Assembly: GCA_012510495.1 (NCBI GenBank)
Contig: JAAZHX010000308.1
Coordinates: forward strand, 36,603-100,602
From: Smithella sp.
GTDB lineage: Bacteria; Desulfobacterota; Syntrophia; Syntrophales; Smithellaceae
DNA: 64,000 nucleotides
Direction: 5' to 3'
Position numbers and translations under genes: made by a program. This document shows, piece by piece, positions 1 to 8,660 of the stretch. Below the pieces are notes generated by a model. It saw only the letters and a program-made list of their open reading frames with translations. It had not been told where the DNA came from and did no database searches. Within the stretch, counting starts at the first letter, position 1. The number at the start of each line of letters is the position of its first letter.

Positions 1-1
1 C

Positions 2-1699
2 GAAGCCGCGTGCCTGGCCGGAATCAAAATTCCCACACTTTGCGCCTGGCCGGAAATCAAGCATACCCCCGGCGCCTGCCGCGTTTGCATGACAGAAGTC
101 GAAGGCCAGCGATCGCTTATCGCCGCCTGCGTTTTCCCCGTCTTGGAAGGTATGGTTGTCCGCACCAACACGGAAAAAGTCCGTCAGGCCAGAAAAATGG
201 TTGTCGAGCTTCTACTGGCCAACCATCCTCAGGAATGCAACCATTGCGTGCGTAACGGCAGCTGTGAACTGCAAAAAGTGGCCGAGTTTGTTGGTCTCAA
301 AGAAGTTCGGTTCCCCGTTACCGAATTTCTGCAAAAGGAAAAATTTATTGATCGGTCCAGTCCTTCGATCATCCGCGATAACCGCAAGTGCATTGAATGC
401 CACCGTTGCGTGACCGTGTGTGCGCAAATTCAGACGGTCAGCGTTTTAACTCCAGCTTTCCGCGGCAGCAATGTCAAGGTGACACCCGCATTCGATCTGC
501 CTCTCGTTGAATCCAACTGTGTCGCCTGCGGTCAGTGCATTTTGGCCTGTCCGGTGGGTGCCCTTTATGAAAAAGACGATGTCGATCTGGTCTGGGCCGC
601 TCTTCAGGACTCGACCAAGCATGTTATCGTTCAGGAAGCCCCGGCTATCCGGGCGGCTCTGGGTGAAGAGTTCGGCATGCCTCCAGGATCTCTCGTAACG
701 GGGAAAATGATTGCCGCTCTGCGCCGTCTTGGATTTAACAAAGTATTCGACACCAACTTCACTGCCGACCTCACCATCATTGAAGAAGGCCATGAGTTGA
801 TCAATCGCGTGAAAGAAGGCGGGACCCTGCCGATGATCACCTCGTGCAGCCCCGGCTGGATCAAGTTCTGTGAACACTTCTATCCGGATTTACTGCCGCA
901 TCTGTCCACCTGCAAATCTCCACAGCAGATGTTCGGTGCGCTGGCCAAAACATATTACGCTGAAACAGCCGGCATCGACCCGAAAGATATTGTGTCTGTC
1001 TCCATTATGCCCTGCACCGCCAAGAAATACGAGGCACAGCGTCCCGAGATGAAGAGTAGCGGTTACAGGGATGTGGATTATGTTCTGACGACCCGCGAAC
1101 TGGGCCGCATGATCAAGGAAGCCGGCATTGATTTTGAAAATATCTCCGACGAAGATTACGATGCGCCCATGGGTGAATACACCGGTGCCGGAACGATCTT
1201 CGGGGCTACCGGTGGCGTTATGGAAGCCGCGCTGCGTACGGTTTACGCCGTCGTTACCGGTGAAAATCTGTCAAGTCTCGACATTACTCCGGTGCGCGGT
1301 CTTGAGGGCGTGAAAGAAGCCACCGTAAAGGTAGGCGCTTTGGGAGATGTTCGTGTTGCCGTTGCGCACGGTCTGGGCAATGCCCGCAAGCTGATGGATA
1401 AAATCCGTGAAGGCAAGGCCGATTACGCCTTCATCGAAGTCATGTGCTGCCCCGGCGGTTGCATCTCCGGCGGCGGGGAGCCGATTCCGACCAACAACGA
1501 CATCCGCGTCAAACGGTCGGCGGCACTCTACCGGGATGACGGATCCGTACAGAAAAAACGTCAATCTCATGAAAACGAGTCGGTGAAGAAGCTTTATGAA
1601 AAGTTCCTCAAGGAACCTCTGGGGCATAAGTCGCATGAACTTCTGCACACTAAATACACAAAAAGAGGTACCGAATTGCCGCACGGAAAAGACAACTGA
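2..1699 (+). CDS. hydA: [FeFe]-hydrogenase catalytic subunit, 5' end outside window
   Basis: This is the H-cluster subunit of a multimeric, HndD/HydA-type cytoplasmic hydrogenase, which oxidises H2 or reduces protons with pyridine nucleotide and/or ferredoxin. The frame is open from base 2, so the start lies upstream. Domains in order: the end of a plant-type [2Fe-2S] domain (KIPTLC, GACRVC), a His/Cys-ligated [4Fe-4S] motif (HPQECNHC), two 4Fe-4S ferredoxin motifs (CIECHRC, CVACGQC), the H-cluster domain with L1 TSCSPGW (nt 839-859), L2 MPCTAKK (from 1007) and L3 MCCPGGC (from 1442), and a C-terminal small-subunit-like tail. L1 has Ser where the textbook motif has a second Cys, and L3 has an extra Cys. 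hydF follows 10 bp later. NuoE/NuoF-like partner subunits would be expected just upstream, outside the window. Confidence 0.95.
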   Translation, partial: EAACLAGIKIPTLCAWPEIKHTPGACRVCMTEVEGQRSLIAACVFPVLEGMVVRTNTEKVRQARKMVVELLLANHPQECNHCVRNGSCELQKVAEFVGLKEVRFPVTEFLQKEKFIDRSSPSIIRDNRKCIECHRCVTVCAQIQTVSVLTPAFRGSNVKVTPAFDLPLVESNCVACGQCILACPVGALYEKDDVDLVWAALQDSTKHVIVQEAPAIRAALGEEFGMPPGSLVTGKMIAALRRLGFNKVFDTNFTADLTIIEEGHELINRVKEGGTLPMITSCSPGWIKFCEHFYPDLLPHLSTCKSPQQMFGALAKTYYAETAGIDPKDIVSVSIMPCTAKKYEAQRPEMKSSGYRDVDYVLTTRELGRMIKEAGIDFENISDEDYDAPMGEYTGAGTIFGATGGVMEAALRTVYAVVTGENLSSLDITPVRGLEGVKEATVKVGALGDVRVAVAHGLGNARKLMDKIREGKADYAFIEVMCCPGGCISGGGEPIPTNNDIRVKRSAALYRDDGSVQKKRQSHENESVKKLYEKFLKEPLGHKSHELLHTKYTKRGTELPHGKDN

Positions 1700-1709
1700 A
1701 AAAGATTTT

Positions 1710-2975
1710 ATGAATAAGACACCGAAAGGAAACAGGCTGCATATAGCACTCCTGGGAAGAACCAATGTCGGCAAATCGAGTCTTTTAAATTTAATCCTGG
1801 GTCAAGATATTGCCATTACCTCGCCTGTTGCCGGAACGACAACTGATGTTGTGGAAAAAGCCATGGAGCTGTTTCCGCTCGGGCCTGTGCTGTTTATGGA
1901 TACGGCGGGCCTGGATGATACCTCGGCATTATCAGGTGTGCGCCTTAAAAATACGGTTAAAGTTTTTGATCGTGCAGATGTCATCATTCTGGTTGCAGAG
2001 GCTGATACCTGGACAGATTTTGAGGAATACGTTCTGAAAGAAGTGCAAATTCGCAGGATCCCGTTGCTGATAGTTATCAATAAAATCGATTTGCGAAAAC
2101 CTTCTTCTGAGCATCTTAAATTTTTGCAGTTAAAATCAGGAAGAGTCCTCATGTTTTCCTGCAGCGACAGGACATTGCGCCAGAATTATCTAAATACCTT
2201 AAAACAACAATTGATGGAAATCGTTCCTGCGGATTTTATTGCCACGCCTTCGTTGACCGGCGGCCTTTTTCCCCCTTCCGGCGGCATTGCCGTTTTAGTC
2301 GTTCCTGTCGATTTGCAGGCCCCTAAAGGCCGTTTGATTCTTCCACAGGTGCAGACGATCCGCGATATCCTGGATAACAACGCCGCCGCTGTCGTTGTTA
2401 AAGAAAGAGAACTTACCGCGATACTGGCCGGTCTGAAGAATCCGCCCTCCATTGTCGTGACGGATTCCAGGGCGGTTCTGAAAGTCACAGCAAACGTGCC
2501 CGGAGAAATTCCGGTAACGACTTTTTCCATCTTGTTTGCCAGGCAGAAATCAGACCTTGCCGTTATGGCTGCAGGCGCAGCGGCCATTGATCAACTGAAA
2601 CCCGGCGACCGTGTACTCATCGCCGAAGTCTGCTCCCATCATGCTCTCGAGGACGACATAGGACGGGTGATAATCCCGCGCCGGCTTCGCCGGTATGTCG
2701 GTGGTGATTTGCAAATCGACGTGAGCTGCGGCCGGGACTACCCGGAAAACATTCAGGACTATAAACTTATTTTCCATTGCGGCGGCTGTATGGTGAACCG
2801 TAGTGAAATGCTCAACCGCATGCACAAAGCTGTCGAAGCGGGTGTTCCTATAACCAACTACGGTTTAGCAATATCTTTCTTGCAGGGTGTTATCAAAAGA
2901 AGCCTCACGCCATTTCCTTTTGCGCTCACGGCTTTTGAAAATGAAATGATGCGGAAAAGTAAACAGATTATGTAA
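1710..2975 (+). CDS. hydF: [FeFe]-hydrogenase maturation GTPase HydF
   Basis: HydF is the scaffold on which HydE and HydG assemble the 2Fe subcluster before transfer to the hydrogenase. The 421-residue protein has an N-terminal GTPase domain with G1 GRTNVGKSS (residues 16-24), G3 DTAG (64-67) and an NKID G4 motif. A C-terminal FeS domain carries the HydF signature: Cys308-x-His310, then His356-Cys357-x2-Cys360. I chose the ATG at 1710 because it gives the family N-terminus MNKTPKGNRLHIALLGR; the frame is open further upstream but overlaps the hydrogenase gene. The 10-bp gap to hydA implies co-transcription. hydE and hydG are not in the window. No terminator is evident downstream. Confidence 0.96.
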   Translation: MNKTPKGNRLHIALLGRTNVGKSSLLNLILGQDIAITSPVAGTTTDVVEKAMELFPLGPVLFMDTAGLDDTSALSGVRLKNTVKVFDRADVIILVAEADTWTDFEEYVLKEVQIRRIPLLIVINKIDLRKPSSEHLKFLQLKSGRVLMFSCSDRTLRQNYLNTLKQQLMEIVPADFIATPSLTGGLFPPSGGIAVLVVPVDLQAPKGRLILPQVQTIRDILDNNAAAVVVKERELTAILAGLKNPPSIVVTDSRAVLKVTANVPGEIPVTTFSILFARQKSDLAVMAAGAAAIDQLKPGDRVLIAEVCSHHALEDDIGRVIIPRRLRRYVGGDLQIDVSCGRDYPENIQDYKLIFHCGGCMVNRSEMLNRMHKAVEAGVPITNYGLAISFLQGVIKRSLTPFPFALTAFENEMMRKSKQIM

Positions 2976-3233
2976 AGCTTGAAACAGACATCCGCCGGCA
3001 AATAGTTGCAGAAATAAAGATAAAATGTTTGCCGGAGTCGCAGGCAATAAGATCAGAATTACACGCCATGAGTTTTTGTGAAGCTCTTTGAATTTATCAT
3101 CTTTTCACTTCGGAAAGCTCAGAGATCAAGTTTTTTACGAAACCATAAAACAATAAATTGAGGAAATGCGCCGGGGAGAAAAATGCTGAATTAAGGCGCC
3201 CGTTGATCTGGTCAAGTAAAAACGGACACCCGG

Positions 3234-3559
3234 TTAAGCCGCATTTGCCGACATAAAATTATTTTCAAACTCATTCGGATTTTTGTATCCCAAATAAGAA
3301 TGCAAGCGATGGCTGTTATAAAACATCTCAATGTAATGTATCACATCACTTCCGGCATCCTTCCGGCTACGATAAAGCATCCCGGAAGTCCACTCGGTTT
3401 TCAAACTGTGAAAGAAGCCCTCTGCAACAGCATTGTCCCATCAATCGCCTTTTCGATTCATGCCGCAGTTCATGCCGTAGGTCGCCAAAAGTTTCTGGTA
3501 ATCACCACCGGCGTATTGGCTGCCGCGATCCGAACAGTGATGAGATAGGCCTTGTGTTG
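3234..3559 (-). pseudogene. IS3 OrfB transposase, C-terminal fragment
   Basis: Read on the minus strand this encodes SHHCSDRGSQYA near its start, then a GDWWDNAVAEGFF motif, then HSYLGYKNPNEFE near a TAA stop at 3234-3236. These are the last part of the DDE integrase core of IS3 OrfB (the HSDRGSQY aspartate region and the glutamate of the NAVAE motif). The helix-turn-helix and the first catalytic Asp are absent. The fragment is out of frame with OrfA across the deletion point near 3555-3562, so no full transposase can be made. Confidence 0.85.
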
Positions 3560-3874
3560 CTGCCGGATAAAGTCATATTTACATCGACTCTTTCGCAAAG
3601 AAGGCCGCGGCTTTTTTAAGATTTCATGCTCCATGCGAAGACGTTGATTTTCCTTGCGAAGCCGGTGGAGCTCCTCTTTCTCTGGGGTCATATAGCCTTT
3701 GCCGGGAAAAGCCTGGTCATTTTCCACCGCTAACTGGTTTTTCCATTTCCCCAATAAATTCGGATTAATCTCAAGATTACGGGCGGCTTCTGAAATCTTG
3801 TACCCCTGATCAGTCACCAGTTTCACGGCATCAATTTTAAACTGTCTTGAATAACTATTTCTTTGTGTTGTCAT
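3470..3874 (-). pseudogene. IS3 OrfA running out of frame into OrfB remnant
   Basis: The 134-residue frame begins MTTQRNSYSRQFKIDAVKLV, a typical IS3 OrfA helix-turn-helix start, followed by a leucine-zipper-like stretch (LHRLRKENQRLRMEHEILKK) used for OrfA/OrfAB multimerisation. The N-terminal ~95 residues look intact. Then comes a KYDFIRQQHKA segment that normally starts OrfB, after which the frame reads the OrfB remnant in the wrong register and ends in unrelated sequence. OrfA alone could still bind DNA, but the OrfAB fusion made by programmed frameshifting in intact IS3 elements is impossible here. Confidence 0.85.
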
Positions 3875-4167
3875 AGCTCACCTCAAATTATTTTACATGA
3901 AATTGTCCGCAAGTGGCCGGATATTTTCATCTTTTGTTGTGCCCGAACGGGCATGATGGTTAGTCCCCATATTATGCTTTTCGAGGTGTCCGCTATTGCT
4001 GTGCCGCTTCATTATCAACCGGACAGTTTATGTGCTACTAAAACGGACAAATAATTTGTTCCCTACAGTCATCTTATTTGGTGTTTTCAAAGACGGGGGA
4101 AAAGGTTACAATGCCTTGCCTGACGGAACAGTCCTTTTCAAGACGGCCGTCATCAGGAGTAAAAATT

Positions 4168-5481
4168 ATGACAGGATCGGATGTTTTGGTGGTCGCCGGC
4201 CACAGCGGCGTCGTGATCCCGCCGGAGATTTCTCTGGAGGATTTGACGGATGAGTTTTCCGCTTTGCTCAAAAACGTAGACTGGTACACGCAGTGGCTGT
4301 ATGACTTTCGCGATATTCTGGGAAACCGCCAGCTGGTTTTCCCCTACTGCAGCATTCTGCTGGACGCCAACCGCGATCCCGCCGATTTGGATGAAGCCGT
4401 GCCGGTCCGGGACGTTTTCGGCCGTCCGATTTACCGTAGCGCCTATGAGCCGTCGCCTTCCATGCGGGCGGCCTGGTCGGACAAGTATCTGAAACCTTTC
4501 CACCGTGGCATTGAAGAAAATATTTCCGCGGGCGCCTCCCTGCTCTTTGACGGCCATTCGACCGTGACCGCCCGCGGCGTGGCCACCAACCAGATCGATC
4601 TGATGAATGTTCAGCATACCCAACGCGAGGCAAAAGTGCTGCACTACTGCCCCGACGTCATCGTGGAAACATATGCCGATGAATTGCGCAAACGGCTGCC
4701 CGATGCGCTGGTGACCGTGAACGCTTCGGAATATGTCGCGGTGCACGGCCATATCTGCGCCGCGCACTCGGTCAATGCCCTCAAGCGGGTCGGCGCGCGC
4801 GCTCCCGCATTCATTCAGGAAACCAACGAAAATCTCTATAAGAACAGCGACGGGACACCGGATGTCGGCCGGATCAACCGGCTGAGGCGAGCGTTTGCCG
4901 AATCGCTCGCGCAGACGCTTCAGTCGCTTCAGGAATCGCAGAAGGTCACGATGATCGATCTGCACCTGGGCAAGCAGATCTATGACTATGACTGCGGCGT
5001 GCAGGCGCTTCAGACGGTGATGACATATTACGGCGTGGAGGCGGACCGCGACGAGCTGATGCAGACGCTCGGCACGACGGAGGAAAGCGGAACGCCGCCC
5101 AAAGCCATGATCGCGGCCGCGCAGCATTACGGCTTTGAAGTCAAATCGGGAACACAGTGGTCGCTCAATCAGGTGAAGCAGTTTGTGGACGCGGGCACGC
5201 CGGTCATCGTTCTCCTGCAGGCCTGGGCGGACCGCTACATGACCCTCGACGACTGGCGCCGCGACTGGGACAACGGCCACTATGCCATTGTGATCGGCCT
5301 CAACAAGGATGTGCTGCTGTTCGAGGATCCGGCCACCATTCGCCGCACCTGGCTGCGCGAACGGGAGTTTCTGGCGCGCTGGCACGACATGGATGTGAAA
5401 ACCGGCGAGAAATACGAGCATTTCGGCATGGTGCTTCTGGGGAAACAGCCGGCGAAGCTGTCGTTGGAGCACATGGACTGA
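4168..5481 (+). CDS. N-formylglutamate amidohydrolase-like domain fused to C39-like cysteine peptidase domain
   Basis: A 437-residue protein with two recognisable parts. The N-terminal ~265 residues resemble N-formylglutamate amidohydrolase (zinc amidase fold): VVAGHSG near the start (His12) and FDGHST (Asp128, His130) are candidate metal or catalytic positions. From about residue 265 it looks like a Peptidase_C39-like papain-fold domain with Cys276 in YDYDCGVQAL, His371 in NGHYAIVIG and Asp387 in FEDPA, a plausible Cys-His-Asp triad. There is no signal peptide, ABC transporter or membrane domain of the kind that accompanies bacteriocin-processing C39 peptidases. The ATG at 4168 has AGGAG at 4155-4159; the frame is open to 4078, but that start lacks a comparable site. 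The substrate is unknown; a cytoplasmic peptide or amide hydrolase is an inference. Confidence 0.8.
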   Translation: MTGSDVLVVAGHSGVVIPPEISLEDLTDEFSALLKNVDWYTQWLYDFRDILGNRQLVFPYCSILLDANRDPADLDEAVPVRDVFGRPIYRSAYEPSPSMRAAWSDKYLKPFHRGIEENISAGASLLFDGHSTVTARGVATNQIDLMNVQHTQREAKVLHYCPDVIVETYADELRKRLPDALVTVNASEYVAVHGHICAAHSVNALKRVGARAPAFIQETNENLYKNSDGTPDVGRINRLRRAFAESLAQTLQSLQESQKVTMIDLHLGKQIYDYDCGVQALQTVMTYYGVEADRDELMQTLGTTEESGTPPKAMIAAAQHYGFEVKSGTQWSLNQVKQFVDAGTPVIVLLQAWADRYMTLDDWRRDWDNGHYAIVIGLNKDVLLFEDPATIRRTWLREREFLARWHDMDVKTGEKYEHFGMVLLGKQPAKLSLEHMD

Positions 5482-5509
5482 CGCCGCCGCGCGGGCTACA
5501 TTTCCACCC

Positions 5510-5858
5510 GCGTTACGACGCCCTGCAGGCGGTCATTCGACGGTCCATGGTTTACGGGCACTACGAAAAAACTCTGGACCGGGAATCCGCCTACGAAAAG
5601 CTGCGGGCCTCCGTGACTGAAGACAAGCAGTCTGAAGCCGGAAAAGTCCCGACCGGCAAGCAGGAGTCGGCGGCGCAGGGCGGCATTCTGGGCGGCGCCG
5701 TGGGAGATTCGCTGTTCGGACGCACCGGGCCGCGCGGCGGAAAAACAGACGGTCTCGTTCAGGCCTCGGCCAAGAGCCTGGCCCGGACGATCGGTTCAAC
5801 CGTCGGACGACAGATTGTCCGCGGGGTCCTGGGGGCTATGCTGGGCGGAAAAAAATAG
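5510..5858 (+). pseudogene. C-terminal remnant of YjgR/HerA-like ATPase (DUF853)
   Basis: This frame encodes a YGHYEKTLDRESAYEKLR segment and ends AKSLARTIGSTVGRQIVRGV followed by LGAMLGGKK. Both match my recollection of the extreme C-terminus of YjgR/DUF853 bipolar DNA helicase-like ATPases, which are about 500 residues long. No Walker motifs or other ATPase parts lie upstream; the space is taken by the amidohydrolase/C39 gene in another frame. An ATG at 5547 could start a ~103-residue product but has only a weak ribosome site. I read it as what remains after the 5' part was lost. Confidence 0.65.
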
Positions 5859-5886
5859 CCGCGCACCGCAACCGGATCCGGTCGGA

Positions 5887-6150
5887 TTATTTTTTTACCG
5901 GATTCTTTTTGGCAGCCGGTTTCGGAAGAGCCTTTTTTACCGCCGGTTTTTTTACCGCTGGTTTTGCCTTCTTCACCGCGGTTTTTTTCTTCGCCGCCGC
6001 TGCTTTCTTTGGCGGCCGGGGACCTTTATTGGCCATGAGCTCTTCGCAGCAGATCAGATCGGCAAAAGCGCACCCGCATTCCTCATCTACAATGACCGCA
6101 AGTCCGCATACTTCGCAACGTAAAATATCACCGGGTTTTACCTTTGACAT
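5887..6150 (-). CDS. Small Cys4 (desulforedoxin-like) protein with Lys-Ala-Pro tail
   Basis: An 87-residue protein. Residues ~9-40 hold four conserved-looking cysteines, CEVCG and CGCAF...CCEEL, resembling the desulforedoxin-type iron or zinc knuckle at the N-terminus of desulfoferrodoxins. The second half is almost entirely Lys, Ala and Pro in KKPAVKKA-like repeats, similar to histone H1-like or nucleoid-binding tails. The start at 6150 is set by a GGAGGG-type ribosome site just upstream; the open frame further upstream has none. It is transcribed divergently from the cyclase gene at 6396. Function unknown; a metal-binding, nucleic-acid-associated protein is a guess from composition. Confidence 0.75.
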   Translation of the reverse strand: MSKVKPGDILRCEVCGLAVIVDEECGCAFADLICCEELMANKGPRPPKKAAAAKKKTAVKKAKPAVKKPAVKKALPKPAAKKNPVKK

Positions 6151-6343
6151 TTGCTGTCCCTCCTTGTCGTTTATGAGTTTTTCCTTCCGATCCTGACGTA
6201 TCCGGTGGATTGATTTGTAGTGCAAAACCGATTTTCTTTCAAGCGTTGAATGCGCGGGGGCGCTTTTTTTATTCGCGCCTTGCGCCCCCCGGCCGCCGGA
6301 TCGGGAAACGGCAAAGCGCGCCAAATTAAAACCAAAGGACATC

Positions 6344-6371
6344 TTGACTTTGCAGGGCTCTCTGGTATTAT
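6344..6371 (+). promoter_or_regulatory. Sigma70-type promoter for cyclase-alr pair
   Basis: TTGACT at 6344-6349 and TATTAT at 6366-6371 are separated by 16 bp. The start codon of the cyclase gene is at 6396, leaving a short leader. It fits transcription of the cyclase and the overlapping alanine racemase as one unit. Confidence 0.6.
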
Positions 6372-6395
6372 TTGCGCCCGAAGAGGGGGTGCGGC

Positions 6396-8660
6396 ATGAA
6401 TCAGAAAATGAAGAACCCGTTGCAGATTACGCCGCTGAAAATTACGCTTTTTGTCATTTTGATCGCGCTGGCGCTGTTTTTGATGGACTTCAAGTTTCTG
6501 CGCCTGGTGGAGCTCAAAACACTGGATCTGCGCATCGCGTCACGCGGCGATCTGAAGCCCGGCAACGAGACCGTCATTGCCGTCATCGATGAAAAAAGCC
6601 TTTCCGAACTGGGCCGGTGGCCCTGGCCCCGGACAACGATCGCGCAACTGGTGCGAAAGTTGAAGCAAAACGGCGCCAAAGCGATCGGCTTCGATATTGT
6701 GTTTTCCGAACCGGACATCAACACCAATCTGCAAACCATTGACGCGCTTTGGGCCGAAATGGAAAAAAGCGGCGTTTCCCATTCCGGCGTCCTCGATCTG
6801 TTACGCAGGAAAAGAGCCGGAGCGGATACCGATGCCATTCTCGCTTCCGCTATGAAAGATGCCGGCAATGTTACCTTGGGGTATTTTTTTCATTTTACGC
6901 GCGGGGGTGCCGATAAAGAACTGGCGCATTTCACGGAACAACGCATCGCACAAAACGCCCGGCGCATAGAAAATTCCCGCTATTCAATGGTCAGTTCCGC
7001 CTCGGGCCAGCCTAGCGATGCCCGTATCCCCCGCGCCTTCGCTCCGGAAGCCAACATCTCCTCTTTGTCCGCGGCAGGCCGCAACAGCGGCTATTTCAAC
7101 GCCCTTCCGGACAGTGACGGGTCGAACCGCTGGTCGCCCCTAGTGATTGCCTTTGAAGACAATTACTATTCGTCCCTGGCCGTTTCCCTGGTTTTGGCCT
7201 ATCTCGATTTTCCCAATCTGTCGCTGAATATCGAGCCTTTCGGCGTAAAAAGCGTGGCCCTTGACGATATCGTGGTTCCGACGGATGAATCGGGGCAGCT
7301 GCTGATCAATTACATGGGACCGCCACAGACGTTTCCCCATTATTCCATTACCGACATTCTGGCCGACCGGCTTCCGAAGGATGCCTTCCGCGACAAGATC
7401 GTCCTGGTCGGCGCAACCGCCATCGGCATTTACGATCTGCGTGTGACGCCTTTTTCCTCCACGTTTCCCGGCGTTGAAATTCACGCCAACGCCATCGACA
7501 ATATTCTGCACCAAAACTTTCTCATTCACTCTTCCGTGACCCGTTTCATCGACATCTGCTCGATTGTTCTTTTCGGACTGATTCTGGGGCTTCTGATTCC
7601 CCGGTTGCGGCCGATCACCGGCATGGTCACCGCTTTTTTGATGATCGCCGCCTTTGCCGGGATCAATTTCTTCATCTTTTTCACCTTCAATACCTGGCTG
7701 AACCTCGTCTATCCGCTGATCACGATGGCGACGATTTATCTGGGCATCACGGTTTACCACTATGTCAAGGAAGAGCGGGAAAAGAAGAAAATCCGCGGGG
7801 CGTTCCAGTACTATCTGACCTCGTCGGTCATCAATGAAATGCTCAAGAACCCGAACAAGCTCAAGCTGGGCGGCGACAAGAAAGACCTGACCGTTTTGTT
7901 CTCGGACATTCGGGGATTCACCACGATTTCTGAAAAAATGACGCCGGAGGAGCTGGTCGCCCTGCTTAATGAATACCTGACGACGATGACGAACCAGGTG
8001 TTCCATTACGACGGGCTTTTGGACAAGTACATGGGCGACGCCATCATGGCGGTCTTCGGCGCGCCGCTGGACCAGCCGGACCATGCCCTGCGGGCCTGCC
8101 GAACCGCGCTGGCCATGATGAAAGAGCTGCGCAAACTGCAGGAAAAATGGAAGGCGGAAGGGCGCCCCGTGTTCGACATCGGCGTCGGGCTGAATTCCGG
8201 CGACATGGTCGTCGGCAACATGGGATCGGAAATGCGCTTTGACTACACAGTCATGGGCGACATGGTCAACCTGGGTGCTAGGCTGGAGGGAATCAACAAA
8301 GAATACGGCACCAATGTCATCATCAGCGAGTTCACCTACGAAAAGGTGAAGGACGCCATGTGCTGCCGCGAACTCGACGGAGTCCGCGTCAAGGGCAAGA
8401 TGAAACCTGTCAAAATCTACGAATTGCTGGGAGAAAAGAAAGACGAGGCGGCGTTTAAAGACCTGCTGGAAGGCTTTGCCAGGGGCCTGACGCTCTACCG
8501 GGAAGCAAAATGGGATGAGGCGATTGCCGAGTTCCAGGGCGTTTTAGCCTCGCGGCCCGACGACTATTCGTCAAAGATGTATGTGGAGCGGTGCAAAAAT
8601 CTGAAAGAGAACCCGCCTGCCGAACCGTGGGACGGCGTGTTTGTCATGACGAAGAAATGA
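6396..8660 (+). CDS. CHASE2-domain membrane adenylate/guanylate cyclase
   Basis: A 754-residue class III nucleotide cyclase. One N-terminal membrane segment (residues ~14-32) leads into an extracytoplasmic CHASE2 sensor (~35-375), then about three membrane spans (~385-460), then the catalytic domain (~490-670). The two metal-binding aspartates are Asp504 in LFSDIRGF and Asp548 in YMGDAIMAVFG; FDYTVMGDMVNLGARLEG is the class III transition-state region. A TPR-like tail (~690-740) follows. The protein is expected to make cAMP in response to a periplasmic signal. The ATG at 6396 begins the basic MNQKMKNPL lead; a non-ATG start at 6372 is possible but unneeded. The next gene begins inside its stop codon. 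Confidence 0.92.
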   Translation: MNQKMKNPLQITPLKITLFVILIALALFLMDFKFLRLVELKTLDLRIASRGDLKPGNETVIAVIDEKSLSELGRWPWPRTTIAQLVRKLKQNGAKAIGFDIVFSEPDINTNLQTIDALWAEMEKSGVSHSGVLDLLRRKRAGADTDAILASAMKDAGNVTLGYFFHFTRGGADKELAHFTEQRIAQNARRIENSRYSMVSSASGQPSDARIPRAFAPEANISSLSAAGRNSGYFNALPDSDGSNRWSPLVIAFEDNYYSSLAVSLVLAYLDFPNLSLNIEPFGVKSVALDDIVVPTDESGQLLINYMGPPQTFPHYSITDILADRLPKDAFRDKIVLVGATAIGIYDLRVTPFSSTFPGVEIHANAIDNILHQNFLIHSSVTRFIDICSIVLFGLILGLLIPRLRPITGMVTAFLMIAAFAGINFFIFFTFNTWLNLVYPLITMATIYLGITVYHYVKEEREKKKIRGAFQYYLTSSVINEMLKNPNKLKLGGDKKDLTVLFSDIRGFTTISEKMTPEELVALLNEYLTTMTNQVFHYDGLLDKYMGDAIMAVFGAPLDQPDHALRACRTALAMMKELRKLQEKWKAEGRPVFDIGVGLNSGDMVVGNMGSEMRFDYTVMGDMVNLGARLEGINKEYGTNVIISEFTYEKVKDAMCCRELDGVRVKGKMKPVKIYELLGEKKDEAAFKDLLEGFARGLTLYREAKWDEAIAEFQGVLASRPDDYSSKMYVERCKNLKENPPAEPWDGVFVMTKK

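Larger units (their letters stand above)
3204..4011 (-). mobile_element. Internally deleted IS3-family element
   Basis: An IS3-type element is read on the minus strand. It holds an OrfA and only the C-terminal part of the OrfB transposase. Candidate terminal inverted repeats of 27 bp lie at 3204-3230 and 3985-4011; both start TGA and end CGGACACC when read inward, and match at 18 of 27 positions by eye. The span is about 808 bp, against roughly 1.2-1.3 kb for complete relatives, so about 0.4-0.5 kb, mostly the first half of OrfB, is missing. No matching 3-bp target duplication is seen (CGT left, TTA right), so the outer ends are approximate. It cannot move on its own. Confidence 0.75.

Noticed and set aside
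4030..4055. A second TAAAACGGACA-like motif resembling the left IS end
   Set aside because: It is in the same orientation as the left end rather than inverted, and the pair 3204-3230/3985-4011 explains the element better.
4153..5472. 439-codon minus-strand open frame opposite the amidohydrolase/C39 gene
   Set aside because: No motif, no ribosome site, and high His/Arg/Gly content typical of antisense reading.
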